A stretch of 64,000 nucleotides of DNA. It comes from an uncultured Lachnospiraceae bacterium (GTDB lineage Bacteria > Bacillota > Clostridia > Lachnospirales > Lachnospiraceae). Below, in pieces: positions 44,587-52,712 of the stretch (positions are counted from its first letter, which is position 1; each line of letters opens with the position of its first letter). The stretch is from the NCBI GenBank assembly GCA_934351835.1, contig CAKRJP010000004.1, forward strand, positions 107,420 through 171,419, written 5' to 3'. The notes under the pieces were generated by a model. It made no database searches and was not told the origin of the DNA. It saw only the letters and a list, made by a program, of their open reading frames with translations. Made by a program: the position numbers and the translations under genes.

Positions 44587-44619
44587 TAATTGTTCCTCCG
44601 TATATATTTACTTAGAAAT

Positions 44620-44648
44620 ATTATATCATTATCCAGAGGCATATGAAA
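44620..44648 (-). promoter_or_regulatory. Promoter for the hypB pair
   Basis: On the minus strand TGA precedes TATAAT (44620-44625), an extended -10. The -35 position at 17 bases reads TTTCAT and is weak. Confidence 0.5.
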
Positions 44649-44680
44649 ATGAAAGTTGTGGCATTCTGTGAAATGCAATT

Positions 44681-44962
44681 TTAAGAAGTTCTTCCGTTCT
44701 CCATTTCATATACCACATCTGCCACGTTCATTGTGGATACTCGGTGGGATACCAGGACAACTGTTTTCTTCTTGGCCGATTCTTTTTGTAAGCTTTTCAA
44801 ATAAGGCATCAAACTTCTTTTTTCGATTTGCAGAAAATGACAGATTTTCTCTATTTTCATCTCAATTCCATTTTGCTTACAGAGACAAATTTTTTCCAAA
44901 ATATCCTCTTCTTTTTCTAATTTTGAATGCGGAAGATTCTGTTTTTCAATACTTGTATCCAT
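44681..44962 (-). pseudogene. Small chimera ending in an ABC-ATPase tail
   Basis: This 93-residue frame starts at ATG 44962 with AGGAG upstream. About the first 60 residues (EEDILEKICLCKQNGIEMKI and on) look like a helical, possibly winged-helix segment I do not recognise. The last 30 (KKKTVVLVSHRVSTMNVADV, then YEMENG) match the H-loop and end of an ABC transporter ATPase, without Walker A, Walker B or signature motif. It is either a decayed exporter remnant or a fusion created by deletion. It lies directly downstream of the class B sortase gene. Confidence 0.55.
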
Positions 44963-44987
44963 TTTTTCTCCTATCGTATTCACGTTT

Positions 44988-45782
44988 TTATTTTACCTGG
45001 TCTGTAGTCTGTGCATCGACACAGACTGCATGAACTGCAAAACGTTTGTTATAATTATTTTCGGTGCACGTAGAAAGCGTCAGTATTTTATTACTGCTCT
45101 GCGGCTTTACTCTTGTATCAAGATTGGAATCTTTTATCATCTGGTCGATAAATTTCTGATATTCTTCGCCCGGCTGATATCCTACTTTATACACATCACC
45201 GCCATTGACTGCATCCTCATAGGAGAAGATTCGATAACGATAGGCGGTTGTCTCGGAATATACAGTGAAATATTGATTCTCTTTCCAGAAACCTTCTTCC
45301 TTATATTTTTTCAGACTTCCGAACATGCTTCCGTCATTCATATTGTGACCGTAGATGATGTTGTAATAATCTGAAAAATCTGATTTATTAAGACCTTCCA
45401 AAAAGATACACCCTGCGATGTGGCTGTTGCCATACAGGTCAGTTCTAAGATATTTCTCATTATCACCGGAATACAGAATTGGATAATTGATGCCAAGTTC
45501 GTCCTGATTATCAAACCGTATCCATCCGATGACATCTGGATTCTCAGCTTTCAGCTTGTCAAACTCTACTTTTACATCTATAGCCCACCAGTCTTTTTTC
45601 TTCTGTTTTCCATCATCTGGTTCGGACTCATCATTTACATACTCTTCAGAAAGTTTGTCATAACCTCTGGCAGATTTCCATCGATCGATGTATGAGGGCA
45701 GGATATGCATAAGTGCTACCCCGGTCAAAATCACTGCCAGAACGATCCATATCCGCCATCGGTATGAAGTTTTTTTCTTCAT
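44988..45782 (-). CDS. srtB: Class B sortase
   Basis: This 264-residue transpeptidase has an N-terminal membrane anchor (residues 10-30) and a sortase domain with catalytic His in IIYGHNM, Cys in TLSTCTE and Arg in NKRFAVHAV. Class B sortases attach proteins to peptidoglycan, usually iron-uptake or pilus-linked substrates. No protein with a recognisable sorting signal is encoded nearby, so the substrate lies elsewhere. ATG 45782 has GGAGAA upstream; a longer start at 45815 has none. Confidence 0.92.
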   Translation of the reverse strand: MKKKTSYRWRIWIVLAVILTGVALMHILPSYIDRWKSARGYDKLSEEYVNDESEPDDGKQKKKDWWAIDVKVEFDKLKAENPDVIGWIRFDNQDELGINYPILYSGDNEKYLRTDLYGNSHIAGCIFLEGLNKSDFSDYYNIIYGHNMNDGSMFGSLKKYKEEGFWKENQYFTVYSETTAYRYRIFSYEDAVNGGDVYKVGYQPGEEYQKFIDQMIKDSNLDTRVKPQSSNKILTLSTCTENNYNKRFAVHAVCVDAQTTDQVK

Positions 45783-45832
45783 GTTAATTCTCCTACTCAC
45801 TGTTAGCTTTAACAAACTAATATATATTTGAT

Positions 45833-45861
45833 ATTATGGGCGCAGGAAGGGGAAATGTCAA
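45833..45861 (-). promoter_or_regulatory. Promoter for the sortase gene
   Basis: On the minus strand TTGACA (45856-45861) and CATAAT (45833-45838) are 17 bases apart, a near-consensus match about 50 bases before the sortase ATG. Confidence 0.75.
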
Positions 45862-45950
45862 TTGTTTTTATCTGCCATCTTCCGCCTGGATTTAAAAAAG
45901 GCATAGACAAGCAGTAGAAATCAGTGGTTCTTTTCAGGGATACTCTACAG

Positions 45951-45986
45951 AAAAAGACGTATGAAGGAGATTCCCGTTCACACGCC
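45951..45986 (-). terminator. Terminator after the Rpn-type gene
   Basis: On the minus strand GGCGTGTGAA and TTCATACGTC (plus 45977-45986 and 45956-45965) pair with two G-T wobbles, followed by TTTTT. It lies about 100 bases after the Rpn stop; the rest of 45862-46084 shows nothing else I can name. Confidence 0.6.
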
Positions 45987-46084
45987 TTTAGTTCGGTCTT
46001 ATATTTATTTTATCTTTTGTATTCATTCGTAGTTTCCCTTTGTATTTTTCTTGGTACTAACCGTTAGATTATTCCAAGAGGTAA

Positions 46085-46981
46085 TTATTTTTCATTATTT
46101 AGCTCATCGATGATCACCTGAATTGCCGGTACATCTTCCTCTAATTCATCTGCGATGACTTCGACGGATTTACCCTTGGCGAGTTTCTTTGTGATCTGTT
46201 CTTTAAGTAATCCTTTTTTACCCTGTTCTATGCCATTTAACTTTCCATCCGCATAAGATGCCTCCCGCTCCATTCGCATATGTCTTTCTTCGTCATATTC
46301 ATAGATGCTCATTTTCTTTGCCTCCGCTTGATTTTTGCTCAAAAATTCTGCAAGGATCCCTTCTCGGATACATTCTGTGATTGCCTTTTCTACTGCTTCT
46401 TCAATCCTCATCTCTTTTGCATAAGTTCTGACACGCCCTGTATATTCAGCATAATCCTTCAAAGATTTACAAATGCTTTTTATCTCTTCATTATAGCCGA
46501 TATTGATATTAAGTAATGTCGCTTCTAATTCCAGTTCCGAATGTTCTTCTCTGCTGTAATACATATCTGACAATCTTAGTGTTTCCCGTTCCGGACGTTT
46601 CTCGACTCCATTGTAAAAGATTATAAATTTGGGTGCCGGTATTTCCACTTTCTTTGTTCCATACAGATTCTCGTCTTTTGTCATCTTCGAATATAAATCT
46701 GACATATAGAACAAAAATCGCAGTGGCAGATTCGGGCTGAATGTTGACTGATGCTCATACAGCGATACGTTACAGCCTATCACAAATGATATGTCATTGT
46801 GCATCGACATGTAGATTGCATTTTCCAGAGTGTTGATTTCCAACTGTTCCGGATCCTTGTAGTTTGTTCCATTCACCGCATTATACAGACTCAGAAGTTC
46901 TTTCTTATCCTGATACAGCATCGCAAATATCTTTGACTTGTACTGGCGGTTCACTGACATTGTTTCTTCATAGTTATTCAT
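46085..46981 (-). CDS. Rpn-family recombination-promoting nuclease/putative transposase
   Basis: This 298-residue protein is of the Rpn type (PD-(D/E)XK nuclease fold, formerly 'transposase 31'). The N-terminal half has the block DISFVIGCNVSLYEHQSTF, with an Asp followed by E-x-Q spaced as in PDDEXK enzymes, then LRFLFYMSDLY and FIIFYNG. The C-terminal part is charged and helical with a GIEQGKKGLL-type segment. Rpn proteins cut DNA and promote RecA-independent recombination in E. coli. It has its own AGGAGG site and borders a decayed region. Confidence 0.8.
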   Translation of the reverse strand: MNNYEETMSVNRQYKSKIFAMLYQDKKELLSLYNAVNGTNYKDPEQLEINTLENAIYMSMHNDISFVIGCNVSLYEHQSTFSPNLPLRFLFYMSDLYSKMTKDENLYGTKKVEIPAPKFIIFYNGVEKRPERETLRLSDMYYSREEHSELELEATLLNINIGYNEEIKSICKSLKDYAEYTGRVRTYAKEMRIEEAVEKAITECIREGILAEFLSKNQAEAKKMSIYEYDEERHMRMEREASYADGKLNGIEQGKKGLLKEQITKKLAKGKSVEVIADELEEDVPAIQVIIDELNNEK

Positions 46982-47046
46982 GGTAAAACCTCCTTTGGTT
47001 GAATCAGCAGGAGATTTTTAGTGAACTTTTGGTCTGATAACTTCCA

Positions 47047-47271
47047 TCAGACAAGAAATATTCTGACAGGGCAAGGATGTTTGTTGCTGCTTTCCATCAT
47101 CCACTCATATAAATCTCTCTGCTTGTCTTTTGGAATCGTAAAGCATTGAGATTTCTTCTCTTTACCCTGCTGGGGCTGTGGATTGATCTTAGATAGAAAA
47201 TCAGATGCGGCAGATGCCTTCACAGAAATATAATGCTTCGCATTTATCGTAGCATATCTGTTTGGGATTGT
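47047..47271 (-). pseudogene. Remnant open frame without a start
   Basis: A frame between stops reads TIPNRYATINAKHYISVKAS, continues through KINPQPQQGKEKKSQCFTIP and ends CPVRIFLV. There is no ATG, GTG or TTG with a ribosome site. Codon pattern and composition look coding, so it is probably a degraded gene. I do not recognise the family. Confidence 0.35.
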
Positions 47272-47313
47272 CTATGAAGAGTTTTATTCAAAGTGTCTAT
47301 TCAAAGTATCATA

Positions 47314-47356
47314 ATACCAAAGAAGCATCTGACGGAAGTTTTATGTTGAAATATTA
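47314..47356 (+). repeat. Duplicated fragment of the glyoxalase-like gene
   Basis: ATACCAAAGAAGCATCTGAC and the next 23 bases repeat 47746-47789 of the intact gene with one substitution and one missing base. It is a direct repeat in the same orientation, about 432 bases upstream. The flanking sequence does not match. Confidence 0.85.
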
Positions 47357-47537
47357 ATCATTTTCAGTGTTCTCCTGCTCTTTGTAAAAATTGGTTGGTA
47401 CAAAAAGCATAGACTCCTGAAATACTCTTAGATTTTAGATGGCAACATATGCCTCAGACTTCATTTGAAATATGCTTTGGATTATCTTAACACAATGTGT
47501 TGCTGGTATTCAATAAAAATTTAATGAAAAAGGCGTT

Positions 47538-47580
47538 CAAATATTTCTGGGATTTTCATAGAAACTAACAGAAATATTTG
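47538..47580. repeat. Perfect 12-base inverted repeat upstream of the glyoxalase-like gene
   Basis: CAAATATTTCTG (47538-47549) and CAGAAATATTTG (47569-47580) are perfect inverse complements separated by 19 bases, ending about 70 bases before the start codon. It could be an operator pair, a hairpin in the leader, or a trace of a lost element. Confidence 0.7.
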
Positions 47581-47651
47581 ATACAATGACATAGCTGGGG
47601 GCTTTTGGTCTCCATATAATTATTTACAAAAATAAGATTGGAGGATTTCTT

Positions 47652-48020
47652 ATGAAATTTACATTTGCACACAACAACTTAAATGTATATGATCTGGACA
47701 AGTCACTTTCCTTTTATCAGGAGGCTTTAGGGCTTAAGGTTGTTCATACCAAAGAAGCATCTGACGGAAGTTTTATTTTGAAATATTTAGGTGATGGCGT
47801 GACTCCTCATCAACTGGAACTCACCTGGCTGCGTGATATGGATCGTCCTTATGAACTTGGAGATAATGAGATTCATCTTGCTTTTCTGGTAGATGATTTT
47901 GACGCTGCTTTTGCGAAACACAAAGAGATGGGTTGTGTCTGTTATGAGAATCCGTCTATGGGAATCTATTTCATTGAAGATCCTGACGGTTACTGGCTGG
48001 AGATTGTTCCGAGTCATTAA
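47652..48020 (+). CDS. gloA: Glyoxalase I-like VOC-family protein
   Basis: This 122-residue single-domain VOC protein has candidate metal ligands His7, Glu56, His75 and Glu117, the same set and spacing as glyoxalase I. Blocks such as FYQEALGLKVVHTKE and DPDGYWLEIVP fit lactoylglutathione lyase. As many Clostridia lack glutathione, another thiol may be the cosubstrate. It might deal with methylglyoxal made by MgsA. GGAGGA precedes the ATG. It is the only forward gene between lexA and the window end. Confidence 0.82.
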   Translation: MKFTFAHNNLNVYDLDKSLSFYQEALGLKVVHTKEASDGSFILKYLGDGVTPHQLELTWLRDMDRPYELGDNEIHLAFLVDDFDAAFAKHKEMGCVCYENPSMGIYFIEDPDGYWLEIVPSH

Positions 48021-48028
48021 TTATGAAA

Positions 48029-48064
48029 AAGCGTAATTATTCTAACCTTAAAATAATTACGCTT
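48029..48064. terminator. Bidirectional terminator between glyoxalase-like and symporter genes
   Basis: AAGCGTAATTATT (48029-48041) and AATAATTACGCTT (48052-48064) form a perfect 13-base stem. The minus strand continues TTTCATAA after GCTT and the plus strand continues ATCTTTCG, so it can serve both convergent genes. Confidence 0.8.
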
Positions 48065-48075
48065 ATCTTTCGTTC

Positions 48076-49299
48076 TTATGACTCTAAATCTATCTTCTCT
48101 TTTAATACCACGCATCCTGCCAGGTCGCCAATGACATTGACGCAGGTGGCTCCCATATCACACAGTGTGTTGATACTGATATAGACGCCCATGATGCCTG
48201 CCGGAAGTCCTGCCATTGTAGCAAGCGCTGCGAATGACGCGATGGCACCGCCCGGAATTCCCGGTGTTCCTACGGATAAGAGGACATTTGCCATCAGAAT
48301 AATGATCATCATGCTGACACTTACCTCTACGCCACAAGCGTTTGCAAAGAACATGATCATAAATGACATAAGTATTGATACTGCATCCATATTGACCGTC
48401 GCACCTAATGGAATCGCAATACTGGAAATCTGGCTCGGTACTTTTAGTTCTTCTTCCACGCACTGTTTGCTGATCGGAATGGTTGCTGAACTTGAACAGG
48501 TTCCGAATGCATTTAAGGCTGCCGGCATAATTGCACGGAAGAAGTGGATTGGGCTTGTCTTTCCAAGAAATTTTACGGCTGCTCCATATACAATAAATGC
48601 AAATCCGAAGAATGCAATGTACAGGATCACAAGCTGTGTTGCCAGTGATACCACAGTATCTGTTCCGTTGGCCTCTACGACCGGAACAATCGTACAGAAT
48701 ACTCCAATTGGTGTAAAGTACATAACGGTGCTGATGACTTTCAGACATACCTCGTTACAGGAATCAATGACTTTTAACAAGGGCTCACCTTTTTCACCGA
48801 TGGCGATCAGTGTGAATCCTGCGATCAGTGCAAATACCAATACCTGTAACATATTTCCTTCTGCAAATGCAGCAATCGGATTGGATGGTATCAGATTTTT
48901 TATAGTATCTAAAATACTGTCCATCTTTGTTGCCTGGATATCAGAGGTTGCCATCTCAAAGCTTACCCCTTGTCCAAGATGGATCAGTCTTGGAATGATC
49001 AAGCCTATAAAACTTGCGATTGCTGTAGTGCATAAGAAAAATAACATCGCTGCTCCGGTAATCTTCCCTGTTGTTTTAGCACTTCCAATACTGGAAATTC
49101 CCATAACGATCGAGCAAAATACCAGTGGGAAGATCATCATATTCAATGCGTTCATATAGATGCTTCCAATCAGGCTGGTTGCCGTCAGTACAATTTCAAA
49201 TTTGTTTGCCAGAAATAATCCGGTCAAAATTCCAAGGATCAATCCTGTAAAAATTGCCCCGGTAATATGTTCCCGGTACCATTGATAAAAACTTTTCAT
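48076..49299 (-). CDS. Dicarboxylate/amino acid:cation symporter (DAACS family)
   Basis: This 407-residue membrane transporter has about eight membrane segments and two re-entrant loops. The serine-rich motif TCSSSATIPISKQC and NMDAVSI match the glutamate/aspartate transporter family; GTPGIPGGAIASF is the second hairpin. The substrate (glutamate, aspartate, C4-dicarboxylate, serine) cannot be told from sequence. ATG 49299 follows AAGGAGAG; the longer frame to 49347 has no site. It stands alone. Confidence 0.9.
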   Translation of the reverse strand: MKSFYQWYREHITGAIFTGLILGILTGLFLANKFEIVLTATSLIGSIYMNALNMMIFPLVFCSIVMGISSIGSAKTTGKITGAAMLFFLCTTAIASFIGLIIPRLIHLGQGVSFEMATSDIQATKMDSILDTIKNLIPSNPIAAFAEGNMLQVLVFALIAGFTLIAIGEKGEPLLKVIDSCNEVCLKVISTVMYFTPIGVFCTIVPVVEANGTDTVVSLATQLVILYIAFFGFAFIVYGAAVKFLGKTSPIHFFRAIMPAALNAFGTCSSSATIPISKQCVEEELKVPSQISSIAIPLGATVNMDAVSILMSFMIMFFANACGVEVSVSMMIIILMANVLLSVGTPGIPGGAIASFAALATMAGLPAGIMGVYISINTLCDMGATCVNVIGDLAGCVVLKEKIDLES

Positions 49300-49373
49300 G
49301 TGTGCTCTCCTTACCTTTTTTCTGATTTTGCAAAAATCCCCCATCATTTATGCAAACATACACTTAAGTATAT

Positions 49374-49412
49374 AAAAAAATGAGGTGAAATTCAATAATT
49401 TCACCTCATTTT
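49374..49412 (-). terminator. Terminator after the asparagine-synthetase-like gene
   Basis: AAAATGAGGTGAAAT (49377-49391) and ATTTCACCTCATTTT (49398-49412) form a perfect 15-base stem with a 6-base loop; the minus strand ends in a run of seven T. Confidence 0.85.
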
Positions 49413-49441
49413 GATTCATTTTACAATTCCAACTTTGTTTT

Positions 49442-50974
49442 CTAGCCAAAATACTGCTCATACCATACTAAGAACGTGTAGATCGTCCATACTTTTCTCC
49501 AGTTATCGGAGTTTCCGCCTACATACTCATCGTAGATCTTCTGAATCTCATCCAGATTGAAGAACTTGGCAGCGTTCTCGCTGTGGAATTTGTCTCTGAC
49601 ATCTTTATTATAGTTCTCGTCAGCAAGCCAGATACGCACCGGTACGATAAATCCAAGTTTCTTACGGAATGCAATCTCATCCGGAAGTGCTTTTGCAGCG
49701 GCTGTTCGGAATGCAACTTTGTTCTGCTCCGCATTTACTTTATATTCTGCCGGCAGGCTGGAGGCAATCTTGAAGATACGAGTATCAGTAAGTGGCATAC
49801 GGATCTCAAGACCTGCGGCTGTACTCATCTTATCTACGTTCAGGTAGATATCACCTTCCAGATAAAGCTGCACATCGACATTCATCATCTTTGTCAGCGG
49901 ATCTAATTCTTCTGTCTCTGCATAGATGTCTTTTACCAGGTCTAACGGCTGTACATCTTCGTTGTAATATTTGAGGATTCTCTTCTTCTCATCCTCTTTC
50001 ATAATGTTGGTGTTACCAACGTAGAAATTCTTCAGTTCATCGCCATAGCGCTCTGCGTTGCGGTACATATTGTAACCTCCGAAGAACTCGTCTGCCCCCT
50101 CTCCTGAGTAACAGATCTTTGTATGCTCTGCTGTCTCATTACATGCAATCGTAAATGCGATGGCAGATGCATCACCTAATGGCTGCTCCATGTTGTACAT
50201 CACATAAGGAACCACATCAAAGAACTTCTCCGGTGTGATCAGGCATACGCCGTGTTCGCGTCCCAGAAGGTCGGCAGTCTTTCTGGCCAGTCTTGACTCG
50301 TCAAAACGTTCTTCTTCATAACCGCAGCTTCCACATCTCTTAGCGTCAGACATTGCCAATACATAAGAAGAATCTACACCGCTGGATAAGAAGGACTCTA
50401 CTGTCTCGTCCGGAGTCTTCACTTCACGCATCATCTGTTTTACCGTCTCGTGGATCTCGTCTGCCCACTCATCGATGGTCTTGCTGTTATCTACATGATA
50501 TTCCGGCGTGAAATAGCGCTCAATTTTGTATTGACCATCCTTCCAGATCAGATAACGTCCCGGAAGTAATTTCTTAATTCCTTTGAAGAATGTATCTTCA
50601 CCGGCTACATATGTAAGGCTCATGTACAACTGAAGCATATCTTCATTCAGTTCTTTTTTGAATCCCGGCTGGTCTAAAATCTGACGGATCATTGTTCCGT
50701 AAAGGATATTTCCATCTTCTGTAATATAATAATAGAATGGTTTTGTTCCAAACTGGTCTCTTAAGCAAAATAAAGTTTCTTCTTCATCATCCCAGATTGC
50801 AAATGCAAACATTCCATGCATATGGTTCGCCATATCAGTACCCCATGTCTGATATGCCTTTTTAAGGATGGCATTCTCTCTTTCTTCTCTGCTTAATGTT
50901 CCGTCGATGGAAAGTTCGCTGCAAAGTGCTTCCCAGTTACGGATATGTCCTCTGTATTCTTTTACTGTTATCAT
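49442..50974 (-). CDS. Asparagine synthetase-like protein without the glutaminase nucleophile
   Basis: This 510-residue protein has the ATP-pyrophosphatase (synthetase) domain with SFLSSGVDSSYV at about residue 195 and CYSGEGADEFFGGYN, as in AsnB. Its start corresponds to about residue 70 of AsnB: the N-terminal Cys, the HRGPD loop and the NGEI motif are missing, while HGMFAFAIWDDEEETLFCLRDQ remains. It should therefore use free ammonia or another amine, or form part of a different complex. AGAGAGGT supports the start, and the upstream gap of 30 bases leaves no space for the missing part. Confidence 0.85.
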   Translation of the reverse strand: MITVKEYRGHIRNWEALCSELSIDGTLSREERENAILKKAYQTWGTDMANHMHGMFAFAIWDDEEETLFCLRDQFGTKPFYYYITEDGNILYGTMIRQILDQPGFKKELNEDMLQLYMSLTYVAGEDTFFKGIKKLLPGRYLIWKDGQYKIERYFTPEYHVDNSKTIDEWADEIHETVKQMMREVKTPDETVESFLSSGVDSSYVLAMSDAKRCGSCGYEEERFDESRLARKTADLLGREHGVCLITPEKFFDVVPYVMYNMEQPLGDASAIAFTIACNETAEHTKICYSGEGADEFFGGYNMYRNAERYGDELKNFYVGNTNIMKEDEKKRILKYYNEDVQPLDLVKDIYAETEELDPLTKMMNVDVQLYLEGDIYLNVDKMSTAAGLEIRMPLTDTRIFKIASSLPAEYKVNAEQNKVAFRTAAAKALPDEIAFRKKLGFIVPVRIWLADENYNKDVRDKFHSENAAKFFNLDEIQKIYDEYVGGNSDNWRKVWTIYTFLVWYEQYFG

Positions 50975-51004
50975 AGGTTTTACCTCTCTTCTTTATCAGA
51001 TCTT

Positions 51005-51331
51005 TCACAGATTTTCCCATACTTCCAGAAGTTCTGATTTCACATCGGTGTCTTTGGTGATCTGATGATACACCTGATCACTGTTTATATGAAATAGAGA
51101 TTCACCTTCTCTGTCCATCACCGCAAATATAATAAATGCGATCACGCACAGGATGGTGCGAAATCCTAATGTCCGGAAAGTATTCTCTTCTGTATCTTCT
51201 GTCGGAGCTTCATAGAGACTTCGGTAAGTGTTCCGATACCTTGGATGGATTGCCGGGACTTCTCCGTTATCCCGGTAACGCTCTCTGGTATCCTTCAGAA
51301 GTTTGATTCTGCGCCGTTCGCTCTCGGTCAA
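51005..51331 (-). CDS. Small single-pass membrane protein of unknown function
   Basis: This 108-residue protein has a charged N-terminus (about 55 residues), one membrane segment (TILCVIAFIIFAVMD) and a short extracellular tail. I do not recognise the family. TTG 51331 follows GGAGGG at good spacing. A TATAAT (plus 51367-51372, read on minus) with a weak -35 lies upstream. It sits between hisIE and the asparagine-synthetase-like gene, and could belong to either transcript. Confidence 0.7.
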   Translation of the reverse strand: MTESERRRIKLLKDTRERYRDNGEVPAIHPRYRNTYRSLYEAPTEDTEENTFRTLGFRTILCVIAFIIFAVMDREGESLFHINSDQVYHQITKDTDVKSELLEVWENL

Positions 51332-51403
51332 GCAAGATCCCTCCGCTACAGTTTCCTTGTAACTATATTATATGAGCTCCGGCCTGGCTTTATCACAGAT
51401 ATC

Positions 51404-52693
51404 TTATCTGTCAGAAAGTTCGGCGATCAAGTCATCCCAGGTGATTCCCTTCTCTACCATCAGGACCATCATATCGTACAGCATGTCTCCGAGTTCGTAT
51501 TTTAACTCGTCTACGGCCGGATTCTTAGCTGCCACGATGGCTTCGATAGCTTCCTCTCCTAATTTTTTAAGGATGCTGTCAATTCCTTTTTCAAAAAGAA
51601 ATGTATTATAAGATCCCTCTTTCGGATGCTTCTTATCTTCGTCAATCGTTTTATATAAGGACTCGAATACTTTCAACGGGTTCTTCAGATCCTGATCATT
51701 TCCGGCTAACGGCTGGAAGAAACAGGTGGGATTTCCTGTGTGGCAGGCTGCCCCAATCTGATCTACTTTCGCAAGAATCGTATCGTAATCGCAGTCAATT
51801 GTCAAGGATTTTACATATTGATAATGACCACTGGTCTCTCCTTTGATCCACAACTGCTGTCTGCTTCTGCTATAGTAAGTCATCCTTCCGGATTTCATGG
51901 TATGATAAAAGGCTTCTTCATTCATGTAGGCCAGCATCAGGATTTCCTGCGTGATATAGTGCTGGACGATGACCGGGATCAGTCCCTGGTCATTGGTCTT
52001 AAACTGTGAGAAATCCATCATACTCTCGAAAGTTGTCATCTTGATATCTTCCTGGCCGCACTTTTCCTTAAATGCGTGAAAATCCATATCCACCTGACTG
52101 ACATATTTTCCGGATAATCCTTTGACTCCGTCATTTTTCAGAATATTGAATAACTCTGATTCTTCCATAGTATCTGTAATTACTACATATGGAATATCCG
52201 TAACATTGGCCACAGAATTCAGATCCAGACGATGCATGAAAATGATTTCGCTGGAATGTTCTTTGATTGTATTCAAATGTTTGAAGAGTGAATCAAAATC
52301 ATTCAGTGATACAGCAATCTTTTCTTTTCCGAAACGTTTGCAAGCATCCACGATCAGTTCCACGTTCTCCGGTTTTGAGAAGTTCAGAATCACTCGTTTT
52401 GCTCCGGTATAGAGGGACATCTTAATGTCTTCCTGGCTGTTGATATGTCCGCCCACGACCGTCGGTATATGTATCATTCGATTGATCTGTTTGATCAGAT
52501 CAATATTCTGCTCGTGTTCTTCTTCTGACTCCGCCAAATCAAAAATAATCAGCTCATCGGCGCCGTGCTTGCTGTATGCTCTCGCAAGACCGATCACCTC
52601 ATCTGAAATGACCGTCTCATCGTCCAGCCATCTGACAGCTTTTCCTTTTGAAATGAACATGCAGGGAATCAGTCTCTTGTAGTTCATCACCAT
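51404..52693 (-). CDS. hisIE: HisIE with an N-terminal degenerate HisF-like domain
   Basis: This 429-residue protein has three parts. Residues 1 to about 225 resemble a HisF/HisA barrel (KRLIPC, GADELIIFDLAESEEEHEQN, IPTVVGGHIN), but the catalytic Asp positions read Phe (PCMFISKG) and Asn (AVSLNDFD), so it is unlikely to be active. Residues about 226-330 are HisI (phosphoribosyl-AMP cyclohydrolase) with DCDYDTILAKVDQIGAACHTG and PTCFF supplying the zinc and magnesium ligands. Residues about 335-429 are HisE (pyrophosphohydrolase) with EEAIEAIVAAKN and ELGDMLYDMMVLM. GGAGGA precedes the start. Last his gene, 20 bases after hisB. Confidence 0.88.
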   Translation of the reverse strand: MVMNYKRLIPCMFISKGKAVRWLDDETVISDEVIGLARAYSKHGADELIIFDLAESEEEHEQNIDLIKQINRMIHIPTVVGGHINSQEDIKMSLYTGAKRVILNFSKPENVELIVDACKRFGKEKIAVSLNDFDSLFKHLNTIKEHSSEIIFMHRLDLNSVANVTDIPYVVITDTMEESELFNILKNDGVKGLSGKYVSQVDMDFHAFKEKCGQEDIKMTTFESMMDFSQFKTNDQGLIPVIVQHYITQEILMLAYMNEEAFYHTMKSGRMTYYSRSRQQLWIKGETSGHYQYVKSLTIDCDYDTILAKVDQIGAACHTGNPTCFFQPLAGNDQDLKNPLKVFESLYKTIDEDKKHPKEGSYNTFLFEKGIDSILKKLGEEAIEAIVAAKNPAVDELKYELGDMLYDMMVLMVEKGITWDDLIAELSDR

Positions 52694-52712
52694 CGGTGTT
52701 TCCTCCTTAATT

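Larger units (their letters stand above)
46982..47651. other. Decayed intergenic region with gene remnants
   Basis: These 670 bases contain no intact gene. On the minus strand 47047-47271 is open for about 74 codons (NAKHYISVKASAASDFLS and on, then KDKQRDLYEWMMESS) with no usable start, and looks like the tail of a lost gene. At 47314-47356 is a near-copy of a 43-base stretch from the glyoxalase-like gene. Perfect 12-base inverted repeats lie at 47538-47549 and 47569-47580. The remainder, ahead of the glyoxalase-like gene, is AT-rich with no clear promoter. Confidence 0.6.

Noticed and set aside
48191..49159. Long forward open frame (322 codons) opposite the symporter gene
   Set aside because: It mirrors the hydrophobic codons of the real transporter, which has clear family motifs and a ribosome site.
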